From the NCBI GenBank assembly GCA_950295325.1, contig OX485806.1, forward strand, positions 50,463,169 to 50,527,168: DNA of 64,000 bases, in the 5' to 3' direction. A program made the position numbers and the translations under genes. Source of the DNA: Polytrichum commune. Its lineage: Eukaryota; Streptophyta; Polytrichopsida; Polytrichales; Polytrichaceae. Within the stretch, counting starts at the first letter, position 1. Every line of letters begins with the position of its first letter. This document shows positions 12,140-24,230 of the stretch, piece by piece. The notes beneath the pieces were generated by a model that was not told the origin of the DNA, did not search any database, and saw nothing but the letters and a program-made list of their open reading frames with translations.

Positions 12140-12505
12140 CCTACTTGCAGCTGCTCCAAAATAATAACTAAATTGCAGTTGTAAAAAGTTGAAAAATTCA
12201 TCTAATAAAAATATAATTTTAACCACAGTAAAAAAACTGACAAAATAACACCTAGTCGACTGTGGTCACGGAGTAAACAGTAAAACCATGACATACACTT
12301 AATTGCCTAAGGGTGATTTATTTATTTTTTATTATTATTATTTTCATAATTGACAACGATTTAATCAGCAAAGGTGGAAGTTCAGAGCTGCAGGTGAGGC
12401 CACTTACCTCAAGAAAAAACGTCCTCCTTCTCCACGCATCGTCTCTCACCGCACCAACTACCCACAATTGTCAACCCTTTGAGCTCCCGGCGAACGCACC
12501 ATTTA
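12140..12505. other. No gene recognised
   Basis: AT-rich stretch with a (TTA)n-like run near 12325-12345. Nothing else was seen. Confidence 0.35.
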
Positions 12506-13050
12506 TGTGAGCAAGACTCTTCCACCTCCCTTGATTGCATCCCAGTCCGGGTGGTGAATCATCCATCACATACCTAACTCATCACTTTCACATGCAATTT
12601 CATTACTCCAATTAATTGTGGAAGAAGTGGCGTGGATAACACTTTTTCATTAACCTTTCAAGCATTCACAAACACTTGAGTTTTTTACAATGTCCAAAGG
12701 CACATCCTTAGCTACCTCTTACCACTACCTAATTCCAATTATCCAACCTAAATTCATCAATTAAGGCCACATTCCTCCCCCCCCCCCCCCGCCTTTGAGT
12801 AAGGTCCCGCTTCGGCCTTCGCATCCGCCTCCTCCTTTTTTCCCCTTTCAGTTGCAAGTCCACTTCCGGAACGGTCCTCTTCTCCTCCTCTATCCTCTAC
12901 TCTCCTCGCATTTTAGTTGCTACCAAAACCTTAACAATGGAAATTTACTTCCCTTGAATTCCCACATCCAGCCTCATACAATAGTCGCAAGTACCTCTGC
13001 AGCATTCCCATTTTTTGTAACGAAACCCAGACAATTGATACCCACATGAA
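12506..13050 (+). mobile_element. Family-2 LTR fragment
   Basis: It starts TGTGAGCAAGACTCTTCC and carries CCAGTCCGGGTGGTGAATC about 40 bp in, matching the starts at 42311 and 8221. A poly-C run (12777-12790) and a CT-rich body follow. I could not place its 3' end or a target duplication, so it is probably truncated. Confidence 0.6.
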
Positions 13051-13225
13051 GATTTAACCATAAAAATTATTCAAACCTTCAAATTGTGCTTCTGGGAGTA
13101 GTCAAAAAGATAAGAAAAAGGGGGAGGAGTTAAAATCTTGGTTGACTTAAGTTAAGGGGTGAATAAGAGTTAGGGAGGGCAAGAAACCTTGGAGAATTAA
13201 TGGTGGGTAAAGATATGTAGATAAG

Positions 13226-15519
13226 TGTGAGCCTAGTGAGAGGAAAAGTCAACTAAGGGAGTGGGGAAGTCGAGCTTGAAAGGGTGAAGGCCAAAGGGAG
13301 AAGCCTTAACCCGTTTTTCTTCTCGGGCGGCCTGAAAGATGCCGGGCAACCCGGGAAAAAAGGGGGAAGCTTGGAGGGGTCTCGGGAGGCAAGAGAGAGG
13401 AGCCTCATTATGCAACAAGGAAGGTGGAGGAGGAGAGAAAACTCGAGAGAGGGGGCGAAGCCTTGCCAAAATAGAGAGAATGGAGGCAAAGAGGTAGTGT
13501 TGCCGCACAAAAGAAGTGTGCACACAAACATTCAGGGACCGTAGGCGGATGGTCGAGGGGAGATGTAGTTGATGGTAAAGTGGTGAAAGGCCTCACGCAT
13601 GAGAAGGATGAACGTGTGCGGCTAGCAGGATCTGTACCCCGAAGAGGGAAGAGAAAGGGAGAGAAGGGCACTCAAAGGGATCGTTGGCTATTAGGTAGGG
13701 AGATGTATCGAACGGGGACATGTTGTTGGGTTGAGATCAACGCTGCATCAAGAAATGCTACAGCGACTTCACATCGAGGAGAGCGGCAGGGGGTCTTGGA
13801 GTGAAGACTTCTAGCCTCCTCTTCCGACAATGCATTGGTACGTGGGTATGTCATGCGGTTGTGACGGAAAAATTACCGGATCTGGGTGAGTGCTGCAATG
13901 CAAGCGCGGTCTGATGGAAGGAGTGAGAAAGGCTCGATCCAGCGAGTGGCAATGAGCAGCACTAGGAAGGGAGGAGCGGCCACGCTGCAACCGCGTGTTT
14001 TCTTTTAAATGTGCAACTCCAAGGGGCAACATGTTGTCACAGGAGCAAAGGATGTTGAGGGCGAAGACCATGGCAACAACCCATCGAAGAACGGCTGCAG
14101 TAGGGGAGTGCTACATGTGTACAACCGAAGACGAGGTTCCGCGACTGGTGCCAACCTCGCACATGATTGACTGGTATTCTAAGTTCAGGTCTGGAAGGGC
14201 ATCACAAGTTGAGTCAGATTGAATAGGAATGGGGTATTAGGTTTGCTTACGTAGTGTATTAGGAAATTCGCAAAATGGGTAAATCACACAGCGCATCAAT
14301 CCTGTGGCTTGAGGTCTAAATGCTTCATTCAAGGTAGTGAACGGGGAGAAGGGAATGTGCGGCTCATGAATGATACCGCGACCTACGGGGGGTGATAGGA
14401 GAGGGGCATCGGTGTAGTAGTGGTCCAACGGTTGCAATGTTAGGGGTACCCCGCGAGTAGGAGTTGAGGATTGGCGCCGCTGGCACCTCTGTTCCAATAT
14501 GATCAGAGGACGGCTGCTGAGGAGAGAGGCACCGAGCCGTTGATTCGAGGAGGGCCAGCGGATCACTCCGCTATAGTGCATCCAGGGGGAAGCGGAAGCC
14601 AATTGACGCCGGAATTGTGAGGGGCCACGGGGAAACTCGCATCTAAGACTGTGTGCTATAGGTGTAATGGTCGCGGAAAGGCTCACCAAGGAGGGCGTGG
14701 GTAGCTGCTCAGGCCACCGACGGTGAGGGTAGAACGAAGTTGCAGGAAGTCATCGACGGGAGAGGAGTGTTGATGTGAGGAAAACGGGAAGAACCCCGCA
14801 TGCAGTGAACTCCCTGCCCCCGACTTGGCTGGATCAGGTGGGTAGTTGCCGAAGGTCAAATTTTGGGTAGGGGAGCGTCCCATTGTGGTGTCGGCATCCG
14901 GTGATCCCAAGAATATTGCGGGGCGGAGTTGGAAAGAAACATTGTGCTGGCCGAAGATTGACTCGCTAGTCCTCGAAGCTGCTGCAGCCATTCTCCCGGA
15001 CTACATCGCAACACCGTTGCAGATTGTTGCAAAGCGGGTGCTTCCCAGGTGAACGAGGGACAACTGGAGGGTGTTGGAAGGAGTTACGACCACGGGGAAG
15101 GGCTGCCAGGGCCTCACCTGAGATGGTTATTTGACTCAATTAGTGAGTGGTAATGGCCTAAGAGGTGCTAGGGTAATGTTGGCGTGCACGGAAGGTGGGA
15201 AGCTGGGATAGGGCATAAGCTGGTAGTTAGTGGGATGAAATAGATGGAAGACACGCGCATTCTTCTCTTGCAGTGAAGTGGTGCTAATAGGTTAATGGGT
15301 ATGTGGGTACAAGTGATTCATTAGCAATTGAAGTTGTATGGTGATTAAGTATTTGTGAATGCTTGATTGATTCTAATAAAGAAAAAAATGTGTTATACAC
15401 ACCGCTTCTCCCAATTGCTTGATCATGCTTGCACATGTGAATGTTATGCTTGAGTGTGGCACATGATCCCCCACCCGGACTAGGACGCAATTGAAGGGTG
15501 GGGGTGATTGGGGCTTACA
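13226..15519 (-). mobile_element. Family-2 LTR, reverse orientation, in gypsy integrase
   Basis: Read on the minus strand it begins TGTAAGCCCCAATC at 15519, carries CCTAGTCCGGGTGGGG, and ends GGCTCACA at 13226. A long block (about 13250-13500) matches the reverse complement of 51100-51340. It interrupts the integrase core of the gypsy remnant to its right. The flanking 5-mers ATAAG and CCAAG agree at only 3 of 5 positions. The integrase does not resume to the left, so this is not a clean solo insertion and may be a recombinant junction. It has only short, overlapping low-complexity ORFs. Confidence 0.6.
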
Positions 15520-16072
15520 CCAAGCCATCCGCCTCCGGATGATCTCGAGAGGTGGTGCGGTGATCTATAAGAGCCTTAATGCACAACTCCTCAAAAACAC
15601 TGAGGAATTTCCTCCCCTAGTGCGTCAATACCTCAACTGGTGCTCCAAAACGTGCCAACATACAATCTAAAAAGGTTGCCGCGGCCAACTCTGCAAAATT
15701 TTGGGATAGAGCGACAAGCTTAATGCACTTGCTAAAATGCTCCACCATCACCAACACGTACTTTACTCCACGTGGTGTGACAACCAACGGTCCTGCAAAG
15801 TCCGGTGTCCAGCAATAGCCCAGTCCCATGATAGGTAAGGGTTGTAATTGAGGTGGTAAGGTGTTGAAGCTAGACCTGACCTGGTCACAAACTTCACACC
15901 TCCCCACATAAGCTGCTACCTACTGATACATGCTAATCCACTAATATTAGCATGGCAACATCAAATGTATCTTGTGTATGCCAAAATGGCCAAGTTTTTC
16001 GTGCATTTGTTGCACCAAGGAGGCCTTTTGATCCGGTCTAGGGACAATATGCCTTGTCCCATCCGACCACAA
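15520..16072 (-). pseudogene. Ty3/gypsy integrase fragment (element B)
   Basis: This is retroviral-type integrase, which inserts element cDNA. The HHCC zinc domain is visible (MHEKLGHFG, then CEVCDQ) with stops between. The core has DFAGPL with the first catalytic Asp. The second catalytic position reads VLTH where VLTD is expected. The frame is cut at the family-2 LTR boundary at 15519. Confidence 0.85.
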
Positions 16073-16756
16073 TCAAAATAACAAATCGTTCTCCCAACAG
16101 AATCTTGTTATTCGATGTCCAATCCGATTATTTTCCATCGTCGGGGTAGACAAGGGAAGGGTTTCCTGCTGAAGCTTGTGCAATACGGGAAGATCCTCCC
16201 ATATATTTGCAATAGCTTGAGGTCGATCAGTCTCATCATCCGAGCCCTGTCTCGAAACCTCAACAGAAGTGCCAAAAAACAAAGTGAGGTAAGCAGTCGC
16301 ATGCCGACCTGGAATCACCTCTCGATCACAATTCCCATGCCACCTGGCCCCGGTCAAGTCCTCAACCGAAGGACTTGGATTGCGTAAGAGTCCATTTGCC
16401 TTCAAGTTGGTAATTCCAGTACGGTGTATCACCTCAAAGTTATATTCCTGGAGCAATAAAACCCACCTAACAAGCTTGCCAGTAAGCTTATCCGACTCCA
16501 TGAACCACCATAAAGGTTGATGGTCAGTCACCAAAGTAAAGCACTGACCATAGAGATATGGCCGGAAATGGGCAATAGCCCACACCGCCACCAAAGCTTC
16601 TCCCTTGTAGGACGAATAATTTGCCTCCGCAATGTTGTTGCTTTGTGAAGCATAAACAACAACATACTCCCAACCAGAGTCATCATTTTGAGTGAGAACT
16701 GCTCCGAAATCCAATGAACTCCAGTTCCGTATGCAATTGGAAGGATTTGGAGACAT
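16073..16756 (-). pseudogene. Ty3/gypsy RNase H domain and linker (element B)
   Basis: RNase H degrades the RNA strand of the RNA-DNA hybrid during reverse transcription. Visible motifs are NYSSYKGEALVAVWAI, LYGQCFTLVTDHQPLWW and NFEVIHRTGITNLKANGL, in the usual order. The opening catalytic segment is damaged. The frame overlaps the RT thumb piece by a frameshift near 16690-16750. It is followed by the integrase zinc domain. Confidence 0.88.
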
Positions 16757-17400
16757 TTGGATGTTGAAGCATTGGAACTGTACCCGGTCTCTGCTTCAAT
16801 GTCTCAAATGCTTGATGTTGCTCACGACCCCAAGTCCAAGGTTGGTCCTTGCTCATGAGAATGGTGAGAGGTTTGGCGATCAAGCTAAAATTCTTGACGA
16901 ATCGACGAAAATAATTTGCCAAACTTAAGAAAACACAAAGTCTCGGCACATCGACCGGTGCCGAGATCTACTGCAAAGCGTCTACCTTAGTTTGCTGCAC
17001 CCCAAGGCCTCCTGGAATAATCATATGACCTAGATATACTAGTCGGACATGGAAAATCTTGCACTTCCCATGGTACAAGCGCAATTCCCTCCGCCGCAAC
17101 CATTGGAAAACGACTTGCAGATGCTTCACATACTCTTGTGTTGTTTTACTAAAGATCATTATGTCATCAATGTAACACCAAGCAAAGGCCAATCCCAGGT
17201 GGACGCCATGAGATAGGATGTGCCAACGTCGATGAGGTATCACGAATGGATAATGTTGTACCGAGAGAAAGGACAATGTCCTTACACCTCCATAATAGCT
17301 CGACGGAATTGCGCCAGGGAGGAAGAAGATCCTTGGGATGGCGCACCAATGAATCCTTAGGTGCCATCTCCCGTTGATCCTCAGCACTCCCCATGAATGC
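16683..17400 (-). pseudogene. Ty3/gypsy reverse transcriptase fragment (element B)
   Basis: The palm motif CYIDDIMIFSKT (the YxDD catalytic pair) lies near 17170. It is followed by YHGKCKIFHVRLVYLGHMI and, after a stop near 16967, by the thumb motif LANYFRRFVKNFS. Sequence between about 17200 and 17390 does not read as the usual fingers/palm in any frame, so that part is scrambled or shifted. Confidence 0.88.
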
Positions 17401-18701
17401 CAATGACTCCTCTAATAATGCGGAAGCATAAGGCAATGTATTCACAATAGCACTACATCCAAAAACCGTGGATGATGGTGCTATGGTCGCGGCCGCCGCG
17501 AATGCCATAGGAATAAGTTCCCTACATCCGTCTCCAACCGACCAACTTGGTCGGATCCAAGCCTCCTCAGTCCAGTTGTCCAAACCTGTCGCAACCCTTG
17601 CTAGGTCCCTTAATAATCTTGCCAATTTTCGTTTCTAGCAAAGGTTACGAGCGCTAACCCTTCGCATTCCGCCATGCTAATGGTTAGCTCCTCTTACCCC
17701 GGACCAGTAGTTCATAGGAGGGAACCAACCCTCCTACTTTGCTTTCGGGACTCACCCCTTAATCGGTAACCCATTTCCCCAATGTGGACTTCCATCCATG
17801 GAAGTCCAATCCTATGTTGATCATCGCGTTGCCGGAGCAACACTACAACAACCCGAACCATACTAGGCAACTATGGCCTCACAATGGGCCAATGCCCATG
17901 GAGGCCGTGCCGTTCGGCCTCGGGTGGGTGAGGCCACACCACCTCACCCATATAAGCCTCTAGGACTCTACACGGAGCCCCTACCCCACCGCCAACCAAC
18001 CTCTTGTCTCTCTACCAAGAGTTGGGGCCAAGTGGACATTTTCCCTTAGCTGCTGGGCCTAGAACCCCCCCAGCAGCTTCAGACCATCATAACTTCCTTG
18101 TATGATGTCTGATCATAACAACCAACCACTCCATCCTCATCTACGCTTCACGTAGATGCCGATGGACTCCTCGCTTGCCCCATTCGGGCAAGTCTTGAGG
18201 AAGTTATGCCTGTTTGAACCTTGGCAGTCCCGGGAATCACTCCCAGGCACTGCTGTACCAGGGCGCTGTCCCGGGACAGCACCCCACTCAAATGGCCATA
18301 ACTCCTAGCTCACACCTCTGATTGAGGTGATCTTGAGCATTCTAGAATCACCACGCCATGAGCTACGCACAGCTCATGGCCTCACCCTCATGCCTCCTAG
18401 TCTTTGTGGGTGGGAGGCGTTCCCAACGCCCGGGGCCCTCACCCACACTAGGATCACTTGGGCCCTCTCACCAACGGCGCCACAAGTCCCGGGTGTCACT
18501 CCGGGGTCCCCCTTGTGCCCATGGTGTTTCAGCCACTCCTCATGGAGAGGTGCGCGACAAAACCAAAACCGAGGGAATACAGTCCTTGCTGACCAGATAA
18601 AATATTGTAATTGGTTGCATCTGTCATCATACACCTTAGATAAAGAGGTGCGGATGGATCTCCAGGCTTCACGTAGAAGCTAAGTTGCAAAGGCTCTCCA
18701 G
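17390..18701 (-). pseudogene. Ty3/gypsy protease-region remnant split by solo LTR
   Basis: The minus-strand frame 18701-18560 (TDATNYNILSGQQGLYS) and the frame 17586-17400 (LDNWTEEAWIRPSW) belong together. When the LTR at 17587-18559 and one AAACC copy are removed, the reading frame continues across the junction. The position upstream of RT and the style of sequence suggest the retropepsin/linker region. The catalytic D[ST]G is not visible in what remains. Confidence 0.6.
17587..18559 (-). mobile_element. Solo LTR, family 1 (973 bp), TSD AAACC
   Basis: The ends are TGTCGCAACCC and GGTGCGCGACA on the plus strand, so the termini are inverted repeats. The exact duplication AAACC lies at 17582-17586 and 18560-18564. 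Length and nearly all bases match the copy at 45943-46915. Orientation is taken from the full element at 24589-33910, whose genes are on the minus strand. The ORFs inside it (for example the PGVTPGSPLCPWC frame) recur only because the LTR recurs. Confidence 0.93.
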
Positions 18702-18982
18702 TGTATAATATCAAATCATAGATTTTTAGTTATAAAGTCGTTACTTAGTGGATGAAAAAACGCATGATTCTTGGTCCAGGTTTGACTTGAACGCTTAAAC
18801 GCGTAAACGCGTACTTTACATATATTTTTCTATAGCCTTATCTCTAGCCTCATGTATATCTACTTCCTGCTTAATAGCAATATGTCTATTGTACGTACAT
18901 TTTGTGCATGCTTGTTCTAAATAATACCCCTTTTGTGCACGCACGTATATATTTACAGTACTTGAATAATGCACTCCCTGGG
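18702..18982 (+). mobile_element. Right half of a hAT-like MITE
   Basis: It matches 34531-34799 from TGTATAATATCAAATCAT to the terminus GCACTCCCTGGG. The internal AAACGCGTAAACGCGTA repeat is shared. The left half and left terminal repeat are missing. At its right edge it meets ACCACAAC, the position that is uninterrupted in the duplicate at 10500. Confidence 0.75.
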
Positions 18983-19511
18983 ACCACAACTTATGATAGA
19001 GTTTATCATGGGATGCTTGCAAGGTATATTAAAGTTAATTTTTGGAGTGGGGGGGGAGCGGGGGGGTTCATGCTTATTTTCCCCACAAAACAAAACCTCT
19101 TAGACAAGGAAAATCGGCTCCAAATTTCAGTGGTGGGTTGAATGGCAACCATATTAAGAGAGAAAACGAGGATATGAAACTACAGTTATACTCACCAATG
19201 CCTTTGGTTCCTTTGCGCCCCTCCACCTTTGTCATATCCTACTCCGAGTTTAAGTAGGTACCCAACCCATTGGATGCATATACATCCACAAATATTGGAA
19301 GGTTCAGGCTACGCGGCCTAATCATGTAAAGTTATCTCTTGCTTAAGTACACACCCGTTTAAGTATGCATCCCAATTAAGTGCGCAATTTTATTGACAAA
19401 AATTAGGGTTCATACTTTATCGTTTGAACATGTCATGCATAATCATTTGCCGCGTATGCATGAATTTTTCATGCTTGACATTGAAAGTCAGTTTGTAAAT
19501 GTTTTGTTGAA
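18983..19511. repeat. Dispersed 530-bp repeat, copy 2
   Basis: Near-identical to 10500-11031, from ACCACAACTTATGATAG to GTTTTGTTGAA. It is preceded by the MITE half. After its end the minus-strand frame continues into 19512-19943, whereas copy 1 diverges, so copy 2 is likely closer to the original context. Confidence 0.85.
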
Positions 19512-19943
19512 ACGTCTCAAACAATCGTCGTAGTTCATCATACATATGTCTAGCTTCCGTTTGAGCATTGGAGCAAAGCAATTAGTCTTTAATGTCGAGG
19601 ACAGTGATGTGTAGCTTCAAAGCCTTTAAAGTTGGTAGCACTTTCAAATTCACCAAATGTCTTGATAGGCTAGATTTTGTCATCGATAGGTGGTTTTTTT
19701 TTTTAATTTACATCGTTTCCAGAACTTCATCAACGTCCTCATCATAACAACACAATATTTTTCATTGTTTGCATCATCAAACGTTGCCCTCTTGCTCGAC
19801 GCATTCGGCTTGCTCAACTTTGCAATGATTTCACATTGTTGGGCTTCGATCAAGTGCATTATCTCAGGTTTCATCAGTAACCTGTTGCGATTCATCAAAT
19901 CAAAGGTTTTAGAAAATGATGTGAGTAAGTACACACCTACCAA
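19512..19943 (-). pseudogene. Coding-like remnant, unknown product
   Basis: The minus-strand frame 19943-19680 (FDLMNRNRLLMKPEIMHL, ANNEKYCVVMMRTLMKF) and degenerate continuation towards 19512 read as protein and run into copy 2 of the dispersed repeat. There is no domain I recognise. It is basic and Leu/Met-rich, and a DNA-transposase tail is possible but unproven. Confidence 0.35.
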
Positions 19944-20486
19944 CTAAGTGCGCACCAATGGCTCCGGTTCAAAGTGCGTACATAAGCGGGAGATTACTGT
20001 AATGGGTGGTTCAAATGTGCATTCCACGCAATGTTTAGGCCGCGTGGCCTAATCATGAAGCCCATATGAATCATATCAATCCCCTAGTGTAGAGAACATT
20101 GTTTAAGCGTTATTTGTTGACAGCAAAAGACTTGTGGGCTCCATGGCTAGGCTATGTGGCCTAATATTGTCCACGACATGGTCATACATCTCCCACATGC
20201 TTAAGCCGCATGTATATGAATCATACCCACCACCCACATGTACAAAAATGCTTAAGCTTTATAAGTTGTCAAATGATCTATAGGCACAAACACTATGTGC
20301 AAACATCGTATATTAATGTCATAGAACGCGATTTCTCTTCATCATCATTGGTTGAATCATCACAACCAAACTAATTCTGAAGATGGTTGTGTTGAATTGC
20401 TAGGTCAATGGCGCATAATGATGTTACCTTAATGGTGTTTTTAGAAATATTATTGACAATGATTGTGGATTTCATGACATGCAAAC

Positions 20487-22289
20487 TGTAGTTAGGTTTT
20501 TTCTATGACTTAAAATAACAAACCCAGAGAACTAAGTCTCCAAGAAGATTGAGATAGTGTTTATAAGGGCTAATGTCACATTGGATTAGGGATCATATTA
20601 ACAACTTAGGGTCTTTTTTTCTTCATTCCTTTGTAATTCCACTTACTCCCCACTCTTATGGTTCTTTTGTGCTTCCTTCGTCGTGAGTGATTCTGTCCTA
20701 TCTTCAGGGAATTTTCTATCACTCTACGTCTTTGACCTTTTCCAGTCGTGAAGCTCAAAAGCTTGGCAAGTTGTCATGGGCAATTCTTCAGGACATAGTC
20801 CGGGGTAATGTCTTTTGCGTGCCACATCGTCTTTGCATCTCAAGAATTAAGCTTTGCAATGAGTTCAAATTAATTCATCTTAATCCGACTTACAGTCGTT
20901 CGGCCAATCTTCTCAAAACTGTAATCATCATCTTCATCTTCAACTTATCTGGCAACTTGTCACCACAAAACATCCACAAGATCATGTATAATCAAAGCAT
21001 CAACAATTTAGGCGATATTACTTAATTAAAACCTTAATCCATTTTAATCTCAAGGTGGATTGCCTATGATAATGTTTTACACTAAGTATTCAACTTCTCT
21101 TTCCTGAGATGGTAATGTCTTTCGCAGCTCACAGCTTGCTTCTAATTATATTTTGTCTGCATTCACTGCATTGGCTTCACGTCTGGTAATGTCTCGGAGT
21201 AGGCATCCGGCTATGCTCTATCAAGCTAACCTTTCTTTCTTTCTCTCTCAGGGACAACACTTGTAAGCCTATGGCCTGACCTGTCCCCTCTCTCACGACT
21301 CTTCCTCTCTCCTCCACTGGCGATAAGCCTTATGACTCAGGCGATAGCCTTTCCTTGATGCTTCAGCTTCTTCCCCTTCCAGCGGGTGATTTGCCTCTCT
21401 GATTACATGTAGGCGATAGCCAAAGGTCACAGGCGATAGCCCTTCTCCAGCGCTTCGGCTCTCTGTCCTTGCAAGCAATGGCCTTACCCTCGGCTACTTG
21501 CCTTCTCCGATTTCTCCCTACTACCTGACTTCTCTCGACACAACCTATTGCCTAAGGCCTTGCCTTTATGACGTTACAAACTTTCCAGCCTCTGTCACTC
21601 ATTGCCTATTTGCCAGCATTCTTTGTCATTCTTCCGGCTATTGCCTTCACTCTCCTTCATGGAAAATAACCCTTAACTTATGCACCAGATTGAGAGAAGT
21701 CTCTCTCTTGCTTATGGCCATATTCAAACTTTGACCATTGTTATTGCAAAGACATTGCTTCTTTCTTCCTCACCCGCTTGGCGGATGATTCGTCTATTTC
21801 AACGCTCACAACTATTGCCAGAAATCATACAAGACATTTCCTTTATTAATGATTAACAACCACATGACAAACAATTTCCACTTCAAAGACAATTGCACTT
21901 CACAAACAGTTTACTCATATTGTCAAATTTCCAAGTCCTCTGGGAGTCCGAATCACTCGGCTCTGCTCCTACTTCTGCCAACCTCTTGCTTGGCGTTGTC
22001 TATTGCTAATCGTTCAGCCTCAATCACTGAGAGCTTGAACTTCCTATAAGCCTATTGCTCCTATCTTGAGACTACATCAGATTCTACAATGGTAAATAGC
22101 CTGGTGGGCAATAGCATGTCTCCTTCTTATCAGCCGAGGAAGGAGAAGGTGGTTACAACGGCTTTGGAACAGCAATAGCCCTTTGTTCACACTGTAAATA
22201 AACTTCTCACTGCCTATCGCCGCTAATTCTTACTAAGTTAGAGATTTGGAGCTCGACAGCTAGGCGATGGCCCAAAACTTGACTTTATA
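20487..22289. mobile_element. Solo LTR, family 3, TSD CAAAC
   Basis: It starts TGTAGTTAGGTTTTTTC, matching the start at 56638, and ends in ...CTTTATA (a decayed CA end). The exact duplication CAAAC is at 20482-20486 and 22290-22294. The interior repeats a short core, GGCGATAGCC/GGCAATAGCC and its complement. Orientation is not set because no coding domain of this family is present. Confidence 0.85.
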
Positions 22290-22493
22290 CAAACCACTAA
22301 TGAAGACATTCATTTGGAGAGAAAATTTGTAACATATAATTTGCACAAATTTGTTTGCAATGTCATAGACATTGAGCCCATTTTGGCTTGTGATCGGTTG
22401 GACTGGAAATATAAAGACATGGTTCTCATGAAAGTCAATGAAATCAAAGTTGCAAAGTTTATATGTTGTAATGTGGATCCAACAGATTGTTTT

Positions 22494-23130
22494 TTTCGCG
22501 CACCTCTCCATGAGGAGTGCCCAGAACACCATGGGCACAAGGGGGACCTCGGAGTGACACCCGGGACTTGTGGCGCCGTTGGTGAGAGGGCCCAAGTGAT
22601 CCTAGTGTGGGCGAGGGCCCCGGGCGTTGGGAACGCCTCCCAACCACGGAGACTAGGAGGCACAAGGGTAAGGCCATGATTTTTGCGTAGCTTATGGTGT
22701 ATAGATTCTAGAATGCTCAAGAACACCTCAATCGGAGGTGCGAGCTAGGAGTTATGGAAATTTGAGTGGGGCGCTATCCCGAGACAGTGCCCTGGTACAA
22801 CAATGCCTGGGAGTGCTTCCCGGGACTGCCAATGTGAGGCCATACTTGCTTAGAATGGTTCGGGTTGTTATAGTGTTGCTTCGGCAATGTGATGATCAAC
22901 ATAAGCTTGGACTTCCATGGATGGAAGTTCACATCTAAGGATTGGTTACCGATTAAGGGGTGAGTCCCGAAAGCAAAGTGGGAGGGTTGGTTCCCCTCTT
23001 ATGAATTTCAAAGTCCGGGGTAGGAGGAGCTAATCATTAGCATGGCGGAATGCGAAGGGTTAGCACTCGTAACCTTTGCTAGAATTGCAAATTGGTAAGA
23101 TTTTTAAGGGGGCTAGCAAGGGTTGCGACA
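22494..23130 (+). mobile_element. Solo LTR, family 1, internally deleted, TSD GTTTT
   Basis: Plus-strand ends are TTTCGCGCACC (first G mutated) and GGGTTGCGACA. The duplication GTTTT lies at 22489-22493 and 23131-23135. At 637 bp it lacks about 340 bp of the 973-bp form. It is opposite in orientation to the copies at 17587 and 45943. Confidence 0.9.
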
Positions 23131-24230
23131 GTTTTGATTACAATCAAATTGGGATGTGACAATGTTCAGGTGGTCATTATGTCATCAAAAATTTATTTGG
23201 AGGTTCATAAGGCTTGGGGATTCTCTCTTTGTTGTTGGCGGCTTTGTCAACTTATGTTCAATGGTATGTTTTTGTATTATCAGAATTGTCAGTACAATGA
23301 AGCCGAAAATGAGCTTTTGGCAAATATGTGCCTTCAGAAAGGTTTCCACAAGTACAATTCTGCAATGGTCTTGTGCACTATGGTGGAGTCTTGGATAAAG
23401 TAGTTTCTTATGGGAAAATCAATCAAAGCGGTGGCAACCAAAGATTGTTGCGCTTCATTGTGTTGCCAAATGCTCCCAAGGGATAGGATCAAGGCACTTC
23501 GAGAAAAGATTTTGTTAGTAGATTTTTGTTTCAAATCATCTGAGAAACTTGAAGCTCATCACAATATTCATTGTGGGCTTAATGGACACAACTTTATAGC
23601 ATTGGAGCCACAACATGTTTTACCATTCATGGTGTTGCAAAAGCAGACTTTAACATGTATGAGAAATATGTTTTGGAAGGTCGTCACTGTTGATGCCATG
23701 ATAATTTAAGGTTCAAAAAACCACAAGAAGCAACAAGTGAAGTTGCAACCTCATTTGCAAACATCATCGGCCCCTTGGAAATTTCTATGCACCATAAAAC
23801 ATGCACATTTCCAACTGATCAAAAGGTAATTTGAATGGTTCCCCTTGTGGGGACCAAATATTAAGATATCTTGGTGAATGTCATTGATGTGGGCATCAAG
23901 GTTGGATGTGGTCAAATATTTTTGTCAAAATTGAATGTCATAAAAAAACAAGAATTTAGTGAATATATTACAAAATAGCCTACGGATAGGTTCACAAGGT
24001 TTAGCAAGTGTATTACAACTAGATTTTGTTCATGATGCCCATTGTGTGGGAACCTTACAATGCCCATCAACAAAATTCCATGAATCAAGTTAACATGCAA
24101 GAGACCCAATCTCATGAATAGTCTATAATTAAGGTGTTGTCAATTTCTTAGCCATTAAAGGTCAAAAATATAATCCATGAGAAAATAAATTATGAAAAAA
24201 TTGTGTGCTTGTGTTACATCCATAAGCACA

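Larger units (their letters stand above)
20410..24230 (+). pseudogene. Unidentified protein pseudogene with two LTR insertions
   Basis: A + strand reading frame (NIIDNDCGFHDMQT up to 20486) continues in frame after the LTR at 20487-22289 (NEDIHLERKFVTYNLHKF). It continues again after the LTR at 22494-23130 (PTDCFDYNQIGM, then GGHYVIKNLFGGS). Downstream pieces include RLLRFIVLPNAPKG, GVAKADFNMYEKYVLEG and ATSFANIIGPLEISMHH. At least ten stops interrupt it, many explainable by C to T changes. I do not recognise the family. It could be a host gene or the body of a large DNA transposon. Two independent frame-restoring excisions make the coding assignment strong even though the function is unknown. 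Confidence 0.6.

Noticed and set aside
13226-15519. Clean solo insertion in integrase
   Set aside because: The 5-mers flanking it (ATAAG, CCAAG) do not match well and integrase does not resume on the left, so only an LTR-like sequence at a junction is claimed.
18327-18683. Recurring ORFs with PGVTPGSPLCPWC-type sequence at 18.4, 22.5, 26.2, 33.3 and 46.8 kb, looking like a conserved protein family
   Set aside because: They fall inside family-1 LTR copies and follow LTR identity in all frames and both strands. No coding constraint is visible.
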